NCBI GenBank assembly: GCA_937983305.1
Contig: CALKAJ010000165.1
Coordinates: forward strand, 1-11,388
Source of the DNA: an uncultured Ignavibacteriota bacterium
GTDB lineage: Bacteria > Bacteroidota > Ignavibacteria > Tepidaquicellales > Tepidaquicellaceae
Reading direction: 5' to 3'
DNA length: 11,388 bases
The notes below the pieces were generated by a model. That model was not told the DNA's origin. It was given only the letters and a program-made list of their open reading frames with translations, and ran no database searches. The position numbers and the translations under genes are program-made. Positions 1 through 6,632 of the stretch are shown in pieces (position 1 is the first letter of the stretch; the number at the start of each line of letters is the position of its first letter).

Positions 1-1800
1 ATAACGATAAACAACAAGTCAATGCAGTTAACAAATTCAGGCCTTCATATTTATAAAATATCAAAAACAAATGGATTTATTCAAAATACGAAACACTTTT
101 TTATGAATAGTGCTTTATCTTCAGACTCGGTTATTTCCTATTTAAATACATTTGATACAACAAGTCTTATGATGGCTTGCAAAGTATATGCTGTTTCGGG
201 AGGTGTAACTATGTCCGTTACCGCAAGAAATAAAATAAAAGAGTTTGGTAGTGTGAAGGTTGATTCTGTTGGTTCTTTTGGCTGGTATAGTACATGGGCA
301 TTTATAGGATATTTAAATGCACCAATGCAAAACGTAAACGAGAAATTTACTTATTACCCCGGTGGTGGTGCAGATGCAGCTCCTTCAATAGTTTTTACTG
401 AACCGTATTTTTTAAGTTATTACGGAAATATTACCTCATATATAATACCCGCCCAACACTACAAATCCCTTTCGTGGCAGCAGGAGTTATTCCCGAAAAC
501 GGCAATTAAAACGGATATATATGGTGTTAAACGGGATAATACAGAACAGCTACTGTATCAGGATTTAACAAGTAATACAGGTGTGCCGCTTGATACCATA
601 AATGCATATACTTATCCGAATTTAAGAATTGTGACAAAACTCTCGATTGATACTTCCTCCGGACCTTTGCTTGAACCTATTCCTTACGGCGGAATTCCGT
701 CTCCAATTTTGAAATCCATCAGCTACAGCTACGTTCCCCCGGCCGAATTGGCGATTGATTATTCGTCGCTTGTAAGGTCTGATTCTGTTGTAAATGCTGA
801 GGATAGTGTTGGAATCGGGATTAAATATTATAATGTAGGTTTTAAAAGTTGTTATGGAACTGTCAGGAATATTTATTTCTTAAGAGGTAGTGAAAGAATA
901 AATGTAAGCTCAGATACAAATTTTGCAACTTTGAAAGTTGACAGCTCTCTGTCTTATAAAACCTATATCAGGTTTGCAAATTATCTGCCTCCGACAAGAA
1001 AGTATGACGAGCAAATATCGTTGTTCTTTGAAGTGATGCCTTTAGGTCAGCAGAATGATTTTTACTATTATAATAACACGATTAATACAGATGTTTGGGT
1101 AAAGAAAAATATTGACGGAGGTACATTTGAATTATTTGCAGACGGAGTCAGACTTCTCGGCGGCGAGTATGTGAAAAAGAATCCTGAAGTTATGGTTAAG
1201 TATTCAAGCAAAGATGCAGTGCCTGTTTCATTTGCCGATACATCTTTATTCAAATTTATAGTAAACGGCAGAGTGATTAATATCGGACTTAATAAAGAAG
1301 TAAAATCAAATGAAGATTTTACCAAAAAATCACGGCAGGATGACAGAATGACAAATGATGCAAAAAGTAAACAGGTCGAAACGCCAAAGTCATTCAGTTT
1401 TTACCCGGAATTGCAAACCGGTGAAAACAATTTAAAGATTCTTTCAAGAACCGGTTATGAGTCAAACTTTGATACTTTAAAATATTCGGTATTAGTATCC
1501 GACGAGTTTTTTGTAAAAGATTTGTATAACTATCCCAATCCGATGACAGGCAACACTTCATTTATGTTCACTCTCGCCGGCAATACTGTTATTGAATGTA
1601 AAATAAAAATTTATACCGCCGCAGGAAGACTTATAAAAACAATCTATGCTCCGGCGAAAATCGGATATAATCAGGTATTCTGGGATGGAAGAGATGATGA
1701 CGGAGATGCTCTTGCTAATGGAGTTTATTTCTACAAATTAATTGTAGAAGGAGACGGCAAGAAAGAAACACCTGTTCAGCGTATTGCCGTATTAAGATGA
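1..1800 (+). CDS. C-terminal part of a large T9SS-exported protein with ILEI-like domain (5' partial)
   Basis: The frame is open to the first base of the window, so the real start lies upstream; the ATG at 22 is internal. Counting from that Met, residues 1-100 resemble an ILEI/FAM3-type domain: a GLHIYKI strand, an FDTTSLMMA strand, then IKEFGSVKVDSVGSF and STWAFIGY. Residues about 240-365 look like a CARDB-type beta-sandwich. Residues 367-425 (FADGVRLLGGEYV, then FIVNGRVI) resemble the C-terminal beta region of gingipain-like C25 peptidases of Bacteroidota and Ignavibacteria. A charged linker (426-457) precedes a FlgD-like T9SS sorting domain (about 498-592: LYNYPNP, IYTAAGRLIKTI, WDGRDDDGDALANGVYFYKL). 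The protein is therefore probably secreted and surface-anchored or released. No catalytic domain is in the window, so peptidase identity (C25 or PorU-like) is inference. Of 18 arginine codons after nt 22, 15 are AGA/AGG. The gap to the next gene is 55 bases, without a visible terminator. Confidence 0.8.
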   Translation: MTINNKSMQLTNSGLHIYKISKTNGFIQNTKHFFMNSALSSDSVISYLNTFDTTSLMMACKVYAVSGGVTMSVTARNKIKEFGSVKVDSVGSFGWYSTWAFIGYLNAPMQNVNEKFTYYPGGGADAAPSIVFTEPYFLSYYGNITSYIIPAQHYKSLSWQQELFPKTAIKTDIYGVKRDNTEQLLYQDLTSNTGVPLDTINAYTYPNLRIVTKLSIDTSSGPLLEPIPYGGIPSPILKSISYSYVPPAELAIDYSSLVRSDSVVNAEDSVGIGIKYYNVGFKSCYGTVRNIYFLRGSERINVSSDTNFATLKVDSSLSYKTYIRFANYLPPTRKYDEQISLFFEVMPLGQQNDFYYYNNTINTDVWVKKNIDGGTFELFADGVRLLGGEYVKKNPEVMVKYSSKDAVPVSFADTSLFKFIVNGRVINIGLNKEVKSNEDFTKKSRQDDRMTNDAKSKQVETPKSFSFYPELQTGENNLKILSRTGYESNFDTLKYSVLVSDEFFVKDLYNYPNPMTGNTSFMFTLAGNTVIECKIKIYTAAGRLIKTIYAPAKIGYNQVFWDGRDDDGDALANGVYFYKLIVEGDGKKETPVQRIAVLR

Positions 1801-1855
1801 CGGTTTGAATTTCTTTTTCGTTTTAGGTGTTATATGTTATTGAAAATAAATTAAG

Positions 1856-2803
1856 ATGAAAAAGAGTTTAAAAGAATTAATGAGCGGTCTGATTGACTAT
1901 GCGGGCTTATTTCCTCCTGCTTCGTTGCCTTTGGATAAAGCGATAGCGGAATATTTATATTATAAAAAATCCGAATACAGTTTCCCGGTCTCAAGATTTG
2001 TTGTTCCTGCTTCTTCAGTTGAAAATCTGAAAACTATTTGTAAGGAGCACAATGTCAAAAATATTAATTTATCGGTTCTATTACCTGAAATGGGATTTGA
2101 TGAAAAAAATGAGAATAGTATTTTCAAAACAATCGAAGATTTAAGTAATATAATAAAATCGAATCCTTTCATCGAAGCCACTTCTTACGAAATTAAACTT
2201 CCCCAAAATCTTTCTACTGCCGAAAAAGAAAATTTATTACAGCTCTCAACAAAGATTATTTCAAAAGTAAATAAAGTTAACGAGAGTTCCGTGATTTTCT
2301 TCGAACCTTTTGTGCTTGATGAAAATTGGAAAAGCAACATTGATATTGCCTGTGATGTAATTTTGCAGAATAAAGAGAAATCCGGATTCAAACTCCGGAC
2401 GGGAGGTGTTACTAAAGATGCATTTCCGCATACTGATATAGTTGCATATGCAATTAAAAAATGCAGTGAATTAAAAATTAAATTCAAAGCAACAGCCGGT
2501 TTACATCATCCGTTGAGACATTTTAATACTACAATAAATACAAAAATGCACGGATTTTTTAATGTATTTCTTGGTTTTCTCATTGCCGAAAAATACAGTC
2601 CATCATTGGAAAAAATCAAAGAAATAATCAACAGTGAATCGCCCGATAAATTTAATTTTTCCGACGATTTTATCACCCTCGAAAACTTTGCATTATCACT
2701 AAGTGATATTAAAAAAATTAAAGAAACGTATCATCTTTCTTACGGCAGCTGCAGTATAGATGAGCCGATTGACGATTTGAAAACATTAAAACTTATGAAA
2801 TAA
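1856..2803 (+). CDS. Conserved protein of unknown function, linked to fumarylacetoacetase
   Basis: This 315-residue soluble protein has no signal peptide or membrane segment. I recognise it only as a conserved hypothetical family, with motifs LIDYAGLFPPASLPLDKAI (12-30), SRFVVPAS (46-53), FFEPFV (148-153), GFKLRTGGVT (177-186), FKATAGLHHPLRHF (210-223) and MHGFFNVF (231-238). Alternating hydrophobic strands and helices, with conserved residues at strand ends (K179, R181, K211, H217, H218), suggest a TIM-barrel-like alpha/beta enzyme. The GFKLRTGG and FKATAGLHH strands recall the lysine-bearing strands of class I aldolases such as DERA, but that is only a resemblance. The ATG at 1856 is the first in-frame start and begins MKKSLKELM. 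The stop is one base before the fumarylacetoacetase start, so the two are almost surely co-transcribed and a role in tyrosine/homogentisate breakdown is a reasonable guess. Base composition is very AT-rich (11 G/C of 60 bases at 2101-2160). Confidence 0.85.
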   Translation: MKKSLKELMSGLIDYAGLFPPASLPLDKAIAEYLYYKKSEYSFPVSRFVVPASSVENLKTICKEHNVKNINLSVLLPEMGFDEKNENSIFKTIEDLSNIIKSNPFIEATSYEIKLPQNLSTAEKENLLQLSTKIISKVNKVNESSVIFFEPFVLDENWKSNIDIACDVILQNKEKSGFKLRTGGVTKDAFPHTDIVAYAIKKCSELKIKFKATAGLHHPLRHFNTTINTKMHGFFNVFLGFLIAEKYSPSLEKIKEIINSESPDKFNFSDDFITLENFALSLSDIKKIKETYHLSYGSCSIDEPIDDLKTLKLMK

Positions 2804-2804
2804 T

Positions 2805-4055
2805 ATGAAATCATTTTTAAAAATAGAAAAGCATTCAGATTTTCCAATGGAAAACATTCCGTTCGGAGTTTTCCTGAATCAAAACGAGCCGCATATCTGC
2901 ACTGCGATAGGCGAATTTGTGGTTGACCTTAATATTCTCGAGAGTTTCGGCTACTTTAAAGATTGTTCGTTTGCCGATGAAAAACCATTTTCCGAAGCTG
3001 TTTTAAATAAATTTATGAGCTTGGGAAAAGAAGCGAGAATCGAAGCGAGAAAAAGAATCCAGGAATTATTTCTGGAAAATTCTCCTATATCAGGCGGCAA
3101 AGGTTTTTTGGAAAAAATTTTATTTCCGCTCGAAAAAGCAACAATGCTTTTGCCTGTAGCAATAGGTGATTACACTGATTTTTATTCATCACGCGAGCAT
3201 GCAACTAATGTCGGAATAATGTTCAGAGGAAAGGAAAACGCTCTGATGCCTAACTGGCTTCATCTTCCGGTTGCATATCACGGAAGGGCAAGTTCAATTG
3301 TTGTAAGCGGAACCGACGTAATCAGACCTTCCGGGCAGATTAAAAACGATGATAAGCCCGCACCCGAATTCAGCAAAACAAAGCAGCTTGACTTTGAACT
3401 TGAAATGGGCTTTTTTATCGGAACGGGTAACGACCTCGGCAAACCTGTGAAATCGGAAAATGCTTTCGAACATATTTTTGGTATGGTTCTCGTGAATGAC
3501 TGGAGCGCAAGAGATATACAAAAGTGGGAATACGTTCCGCTTGGACCATTTCTTTCGAAAAATTTTGCAACGACAATCTCACCCTGGATTATTACGCTCG
3601 AAGCTCTCGAGCCATTTAAAGTCGAAGGACCAAAGCAGGAACCCGAACCGATGGATTATCTGAAAACTCCGGGAAATCCGACTTATGATATCAATCTTGA
3701 GGTTTATATCAAATCCGGAAAAATGTCTGAGCCGTATCTGATTTCAAAATCAAATTTCAAATATCTATACTGGAATATGGCACAGCAGCTTGCTCATCAT
3801 ACAATATCAGGGTGCAATACGCGTCCCGGCGATATGATGGCTTCCGGAACAATAAGCGGACCTGAAAAAGAAAATCGCGGTTCAATGCTGGAGCTCACAT
3901 GGCGCGGAACGGAACCGATTAAACTGCCTGACGGAACCGAAAGGAAGTTTTTTAATGATGGAGATGAAGTAATAATAAAGGGCTTTTGCGAAAAAGACGG
4001 TTTGAGAATTGGTTTTGGAGAAGCTAAAGGATTGATTTTATCCGATGGTCAGTAG
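2805..4055 (+). CDS. fahA: Fumarylacetoacetase
   Basis: Cytosolic enzyme that hydrolyses 4-fumarylacetoacetate to fumarate and acetoacetate, the last step of tyrosine/phenylalanine breakdown through homogentisate. At 416 residues it matches the usual full-length FAH size (about 420), with an N-terminal SH3-like domain (about 1-115) and a C-terminal FAH fold. Metal and catalytic residues known from mouse FAH are present with an offset of one: D125, E198, E200 and D232 (metal), H132 (catalytic base), R141, Y158, R236, Q239, K252, T349 and E363. Supporting motifs are DYTDFYSSREHATNVG (122-137), LHLPVAYHGRASS (152-164), NDWSARDIQKWEYVPLGPF (231-249) and MLELTWRGTEPI (361-372). It follows the unknown protein by one base. 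No homogentisate dioxygenase or maleylacetoacetate isomerase gene is in the window. The gap to secG is 55 bases. Confidence 0.97.
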   Translation: MKSFLKIEKHSDFPMENIPFGVFLNQNEPHICTAIGEFVVDLNILESFGYFKDCSFADEKPFSEAVLNKFMSLGKEARIEARKRIQELFLENSPISGGKGFLEKILFPLEKATMLLPVAIGDYTDFYSSREHATNVGIMFRGKENALMPNWLHLPVAYHGRASSIVVSGTDVIRPSGQIKNDDKPAPEFSKTKQLDFELEMGFFIGTGNDLGKPVKSENAFEHIFGMVLVNDWSARDIQKWEYVPLGPFLSKNFATTISPWIITLEALEPFKVEGPKQEPEPMDYLKTPGNPTYDINLEVYIKSGKMSEPYLISKSNFKYLYWNMAQQLAHHTISGCNTRPGDMMASGTISGPEKENRGSMLELTWRGTEPIKLPDGTERKFFNDGDEVIIKGFCEKDGLRIGFGEAKGLILSDGQ

Positions 4056-4063
4056 CAGATGAC

Positions 4064-4094
4064 TTGAAATTTTTATTAATTAGAAGTATCTTAA
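4064..4094 (+). promoter_or_regulatory. Possible Bacteroidota-type promoter for secG
   Basis: A TTG (4064-4066) is followed after 20 bases by TATCTTAA (4087-4094), a partial match to the Bacteroidota sigma-A pattern TTTG-N(17-23)-TAnnTTTG. It lies 17 bases upstream of the secG ATG. In DNA this AT-rich such matches arise by chance, so it is only a candidate; read-through from the fahA operon is the alternative. Confidence 0.25.
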
Positions 4095-4110
4095 CGATTA
4101 AATTAGAATT

Positions 4111-4479
4111 ATGATTACATTATTAATAGTATTTTTAGTTATAGTAAGTGTACTGCTGATTGCAGTCGTACTTATGCAGGCTTCTAAAGGCGGCGGATTA
4201 ACATCCACATTTGGCGGTTCAAATGTTACATCAATGTTTGGTGCCAGAAGGACATCAGATTTTCTTTCGAAATCAACAATCGTACTTGCATCAATATTTT
4301 TATTGGTTTCGCTATTGATGAATTTATATATCAGCAAAACAACTGATACATCTGAGAGCGTATTGCAAAAAAACAGCGGAAGTGCACCCGGTCAGCAAAC
4401 TATTCCCCAGCAGAACATTCCGAGTCCCGATGCTCCTCCAACTCAGCAACCTGACCAACAGCAGAATCAAAATCCGTAA
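4111..4479 (+). CDS. secG: Preprotein translocase subunit SecG
   Basis: Small inner-membrane subunit of the SecYEG channel, which helps SecA-driven export. The 122-residue protein has the family layout: a first membrane helix (about 2-22), the conserved cytoplasmic loop LMQASKGGGLTSTFGG (21-36) followed by SMFGARRTSDFLSKST (41-56), and a second helix (about 56-74). The start is clear because the first helix begins directly after MIT. The C-terminal tail (about 90-122) is low-complexity, rich in Gln and Pro, and should sit outside the membrane; such tails vary between species. The product serves general secretion and has no metabolic link to fahA. A strong intrinsic terminator starts 42 bases after the stop codon and is probably the end of this transcript. 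Confidence 0.95.
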   Translation: MITLLIVFLVIVSVLLIAVVLMQASKGGGLTSTFGGSNVTSMFGARRTSDFLSKSTIVLASIFLLVSLLMNLYISKTTDTSESVLQKNSGSAPGQQTIPQQNIPSPDAPPTQQPDQQQNQNP

Positions 4480-4490
4480 AAGTTTAAACT

Positions 4491-5117
4491 TTGCGGGAAT
4501 ACAAACTCAATATTGATTTTAGCACTCTTCTAAAAAAGAGTGCTTTTTTTATTGCAATAATTTCATTTTTATTGTCGGCAAAACTTTATTCACAGGATGA
4601 TTTTTCGATTAATTATTCGCAAGAATTAAATTTTTCAAAATTAAAGAAACTTGAATTAGAGCGGGCGGTTTTTTCAGATACTACAAGGAAGGATACTTCT
4701 TTTAAAAAATTTGTAATGAAGAAAAATCCCTGGACAGCCATTGGACTTTCGGCATTGCTCCCGGGACTCGGGCAATATTACAATGAATCTTACTGGAAAA
4801 TTCCTGTAATAGCAGGAATCGGCGGATATTTCGTTTATGTTGCAATAAAAAACAACAATAAATTTATTGACAACAGAGATTTATATGATGCTTCCATAAC
4901 TCCGGAAAATCCAAACGGGGATACACGGTTCAAAGAATTAAGAGAGTTTTACAGAAATCAGCGTGACCAGTTTATTTTATATTTTGGTCTGCTGTATTTG
5001 ATTAATCTTGCAGATGCTTATGTAGATGCTCACCTATTCGATTTTGATGTTAGTGATAAATTCAGGGGTGGAGTTTTTGTTGCTCCGGGAAAAATCGGGG
5101 TGAAGCTGAATTTGTAA
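4491..5117 (+). CDS. DUF5683-type membrane protein with signal peptide (TTG start)
   Basis: This 208-residue protein has a basic N-terminus and hydrophobic export signal (K15-K16, then FFIAIISFLLSA, with a likely signal-peptidase site near YSQ-DD at 33-36). The core KKNPWTAIGLSALLPGLGQYYN (77-98), hydrophobic stretches near 80-93, 103-120 and 161-176, and the LADAYVDAHLFDFDV segment (173-187) match DUF5683, a family common in Bacteroidota and Ignavibacteria, often near cell-envelope genes. Its function is unknown to me. No in-frame ATG precedes the signal: an in-frame TAA at 4485-4487 limits the frame, leaving TTG at 4491 as the most plausible start, 11 bases after the secG stop. The 5' coding part contains a perfect terminator hairpin (4521-4550), so expression may depend on translation through it or on a start or promoter not visible here. 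The first 20 residues are therefore the uncertain part. Confidence 0.8.
   Translation: MREYKLNIDFSTLLKKSAFFIAIISFLLSAKLYSQDDFSINYSQELNFSKLKKLELERAVFSDTTRKDTSFKKFVMKKNPWTAIGLSALLPGLGQYYNESYWKIPVIAGIGGYFVYVAIKNNNKFIDNRDLYDASITPENPNGDTRFKELREFYRNQRDQFILYFGLLYLINLADAYVDAHLFDFDVSDKFRGGVFVAPGKIGVKLNL
4521..4550 (+). terminator. Intrinsic terminator after secG, inside the next gene's 5' end
   Basis: A perfect 9-bp inverted repeat, AGCACTCTT (4521-4529) and AAGAGTGCT (4536-4544), with a 6-base loop (CTAAAA), runs straight into a run of T (4544-4550). This is the classic rho-independent layout for plus-strand transcription. It starts 42 bases after the secG stop and overlaps codons 11-20 of the DUF5683 frame. 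It may end the secG transcript fully, or act as an attenuator for the downstream gene. Confidence 0.7.
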
Positions 5118-5148
5118 GGTTTATCAAGTTTGTCAAGTAAGAGACTCG

Positions 5149-5190
5149 AACACAGATTAAAAAGATTTTACGGATTTCAGCAGATTTTTT
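5149..5190. repeat. Phased AGATT(T) repeat in convergent spacer
   Basis: The spacer between the convergent genes (5118-5236) holds four copies of an AGATT/GGATTT core starting near 5154, 5163, 5172 and 5182, spaced 9-10 bases, and ends in a run of T. The stretch reads like ACACAGATTAAAAAGATTTT, then CGGATTTCAGCAGATTT. From memory, similar cacagatt/ggatttcagcagattt strings occur as intergenic elements in environmental FCB genomes. I see no perfect hairpin terminator in this spacer. Confidence 0.4.
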
Positions 5191-5236
5191 TTATAACAAA
5201 GAGCAGATAAATATGTTAACTTTGAAAAGATGATTT

Positions 5237-6367
5237 TTATTTAATTAGAGTCATTCTCATGGACTTTGAAAATTCTTCCGATTCAATCCTGCAGATATAA
5301 ATACCGCTTGGCAGATTATTTGCATCAAAATTATATGAATAAACTCCGGGATTTAATAAGCCGTTAAAAAGCACAGAAATTTCCTTTCCGCTTATATCAA
5401 ATATTTTTAATGAAACAGGAATTAATTTATTAATACCATTAGCCGGAACACTAAACTTAATTGTAGTAACCGGATTAAACGGATTGGGATAATTCTGAAA
5501 AAGTTCGAATGTTGATTGCTGATATAGTGACTCCTCTTTTTTTATTCCAATCGAAGTTAACGGAAAAAATATTACGGTATCCGAATTATATACAGGAACT
5601 GCAAGTTTATTGTGAACTTTGTCATAACCTAAATTCGATGGCCCGTTAAGTCCGGATAAAAGTGTTACAGGCGGAGCAGAAAAATTGTGGTCATACTTTA
5701 CGAGTGAATTGGTTGTCCAGCAGGTAAGGTAATAATTTCCGCTATTATCCATTTCAATTCCATCAATTATTCCGGGCGTATTAGTAAGCACGGTAGAAAT
5801 AGTAGAATCCGCGAGACTTATTGCGTGGATTGGAGAATTAACAACCGCATAAACAATCAGAAGCCGGTTATTCGGTTTATCATACCATAAATCCTGCGGC
5901 ATATCAGCAAGTCCGGTAGAATAGTTCGCAAATACAGAGTAAGAAGATGTCTGAAGATTAATTTTATAGATTTGGTCGCCTGTCCCGCTGTAATGTGCAT
6001 CGGTCACATAAAGAAAACCGTTAGTATCTGTTGTCATCCCATCTAACTGATGAGCGGATGAAATATAAAGGTTAAGCACCTGATTACCGGTTGTTAAATC
6101 GAATCCCTTTAGATATTTATTCGAAGAAATATAATAAGTGTTGCCATAAATTGTAGCACTGAAAGCGTATCCAAAACCGGATTTAAAAAGCGACTTATTT
6201 CCGTTTGAGTCTATGGCAATTACCTTTCCTGCGGCAAGACAAGATACCAGGAATCTGTTATTTGCCTCGTCATAAACGGCACATTCCGGAGTTGTAATTT
6301 GTGTTTGAGAGCCTGCATTAAAAGCCAAAAAAGGAATTAGCAAAAGTGTAAAAATAAATTTTTTCAT
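5237..6367 (-). CDS. Exported beta-propeller-like protein with T9SS sorting domain
   Basis: I chose the ATG at 6367 (376 residues) because it starts directly at a signal peptide, MKKFIFTLLLIPFLAFNAGS; an upstream in-frame ATG at 6388 would add seven residues and break the usual signal layout. After cleavage (about residue 22), residues about 25-270 form repeated blades of the NHL/SMP-30 type: YDEANNRFLVSC, DGMTTDTNGFLYVTDA, LWYDKPNNRLLIVY, DGIEMDNSGNYYLTC and LGYDKVHNKLAVPVY, each about 40-50 residues apart. Residues about 287-376 are a T9SS type A tail (FELFQNYPNPFNP, LKIFDISGKEI, GVYSYNFDANNLPSGIYICRI). It is likely secreted through the T9SS; substrate and activity are not evident, and a binding rather than enzymatic role is as likely. 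It is a single gene, convergent with the DUF5683 gene and divergent from gadB. Three of four arginine codons are AGA/AGG, like the left block. Confidence 0.85.
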   Translation of the reverse strand: MKKFIFTLLLIPFLAFNAGSQTQITTPECAVYDEANNRFLVSCLAAGKVIAIDSNGNKSLFKSGFGYAFSATIYGNTYYISSNKYLKGFDLTTGNQVLNLYISSAHQLDGMTTDTNGFLYVTDAHYSGTGDQIYKINLQTSSYSVFANYSTGLADMPQDLWYDKPNNRLLIVYAVVNSPIHAISLADSTISTVLTNTPGIIDGIEMDNSGNYYLTCWTTNSLVKYDHNFSAPPVTLLSGLNGPSNLGYDKVHNKLAVPVYNSDTVIFFPLTSIGIKKEESLYQQSTFELFQNYPNPFNPVTTIKFSVPANGINKLIPVSLKIFDISGKEISVLFNGLLNPGVYSYNFDANNLPSGIYICRIESEEFSKSMRMTLIK

Positions 6368-6395
6368 TGTTTTAAAATTAATTTGCAATACTACA

Positions 6396-6403
6396 CAAAA
6401 TTA
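6396..6403 (-). promoter_or_regulatory. Candidate -7 element for the beta-propeller gene
   Basis: On the minus strand this reads TAATTTTG, an exact match to the Bacteroidota -7 pattern TAnnTTTG, 28 bases before the chosen ATG at 6367. Transcription would start near 6389-6391, which leaves almost no leader before the ATG at 6388 and supports the start at 6367. No TTTG or TTG is found at the expected -33 distance, so confidence is modest. Confidence 0.35.
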
Positions 6404-6632
6404 CGATGAATCGGTTGAATTGTTTTGTATAATTCGATTAGCGTTAGAATATTCCGTTAAGCGGTAATGAACTTTAAAATATTAAAGGTACCCTCCGAGT
6501 CAACTTGAAAATATAATAAACTTTTAAAATGTATTGAATTAAACAAAATTACATTGTAAGTTAACTTTTAAGCAAGCATTACGAAATGCATTTTTAGAGG
6601 TTTCATTAAAATATTCAACAAACCCAATAATT
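6404..6632. promoter_or_regulatory. Divergent intergenic region upstream of gadB
   Basis: About 230 bases of AT-rich non-coding DNA must hold the gadB promoter. Visible structures are an inverted repeat CTTTAA-AATA-TTAAAG (6472-6487), a 10-bp palindrome AAGTTAACTT (6558-6567) and a short hairpin GCATT-ACGA-AATGC followed by TTTTT (6576-6595). TAACTTTT at 6562-6569 is a 7-of-8 match to TAnnTTTG and overlaps the palindrome, so a regulator bound there could control gadB; the nearest upstream TTG (6534-6536) is 25 bases away, slightly long. No riboswitch is recognisable. All assignments are weak. Confidence 0.3.

Noticed and set aside
22..24. ATG as start of the first gene
   Set aside because: The frame is open through codons 1-21 of the window, and the ATG falls at the start of a recognisable domain in the middle of a larger protein, so it is internal.
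1804..1840. TTTG ... TATGTTAT as a promoter for the uncharacterised protein
   Set aside because: The spacing is 25 bases and the -7 match is poor; chance matches are expected in DNA this AT-rich.
6368..6388. Upstream ATG (6388) for the minus-strand beta-propeller gene
   Set aside because: It would put seven polar or charged residues in front of a standard signal peptide and leave almost no leader after the candidate promoter; the ATG at 6367 fits better.
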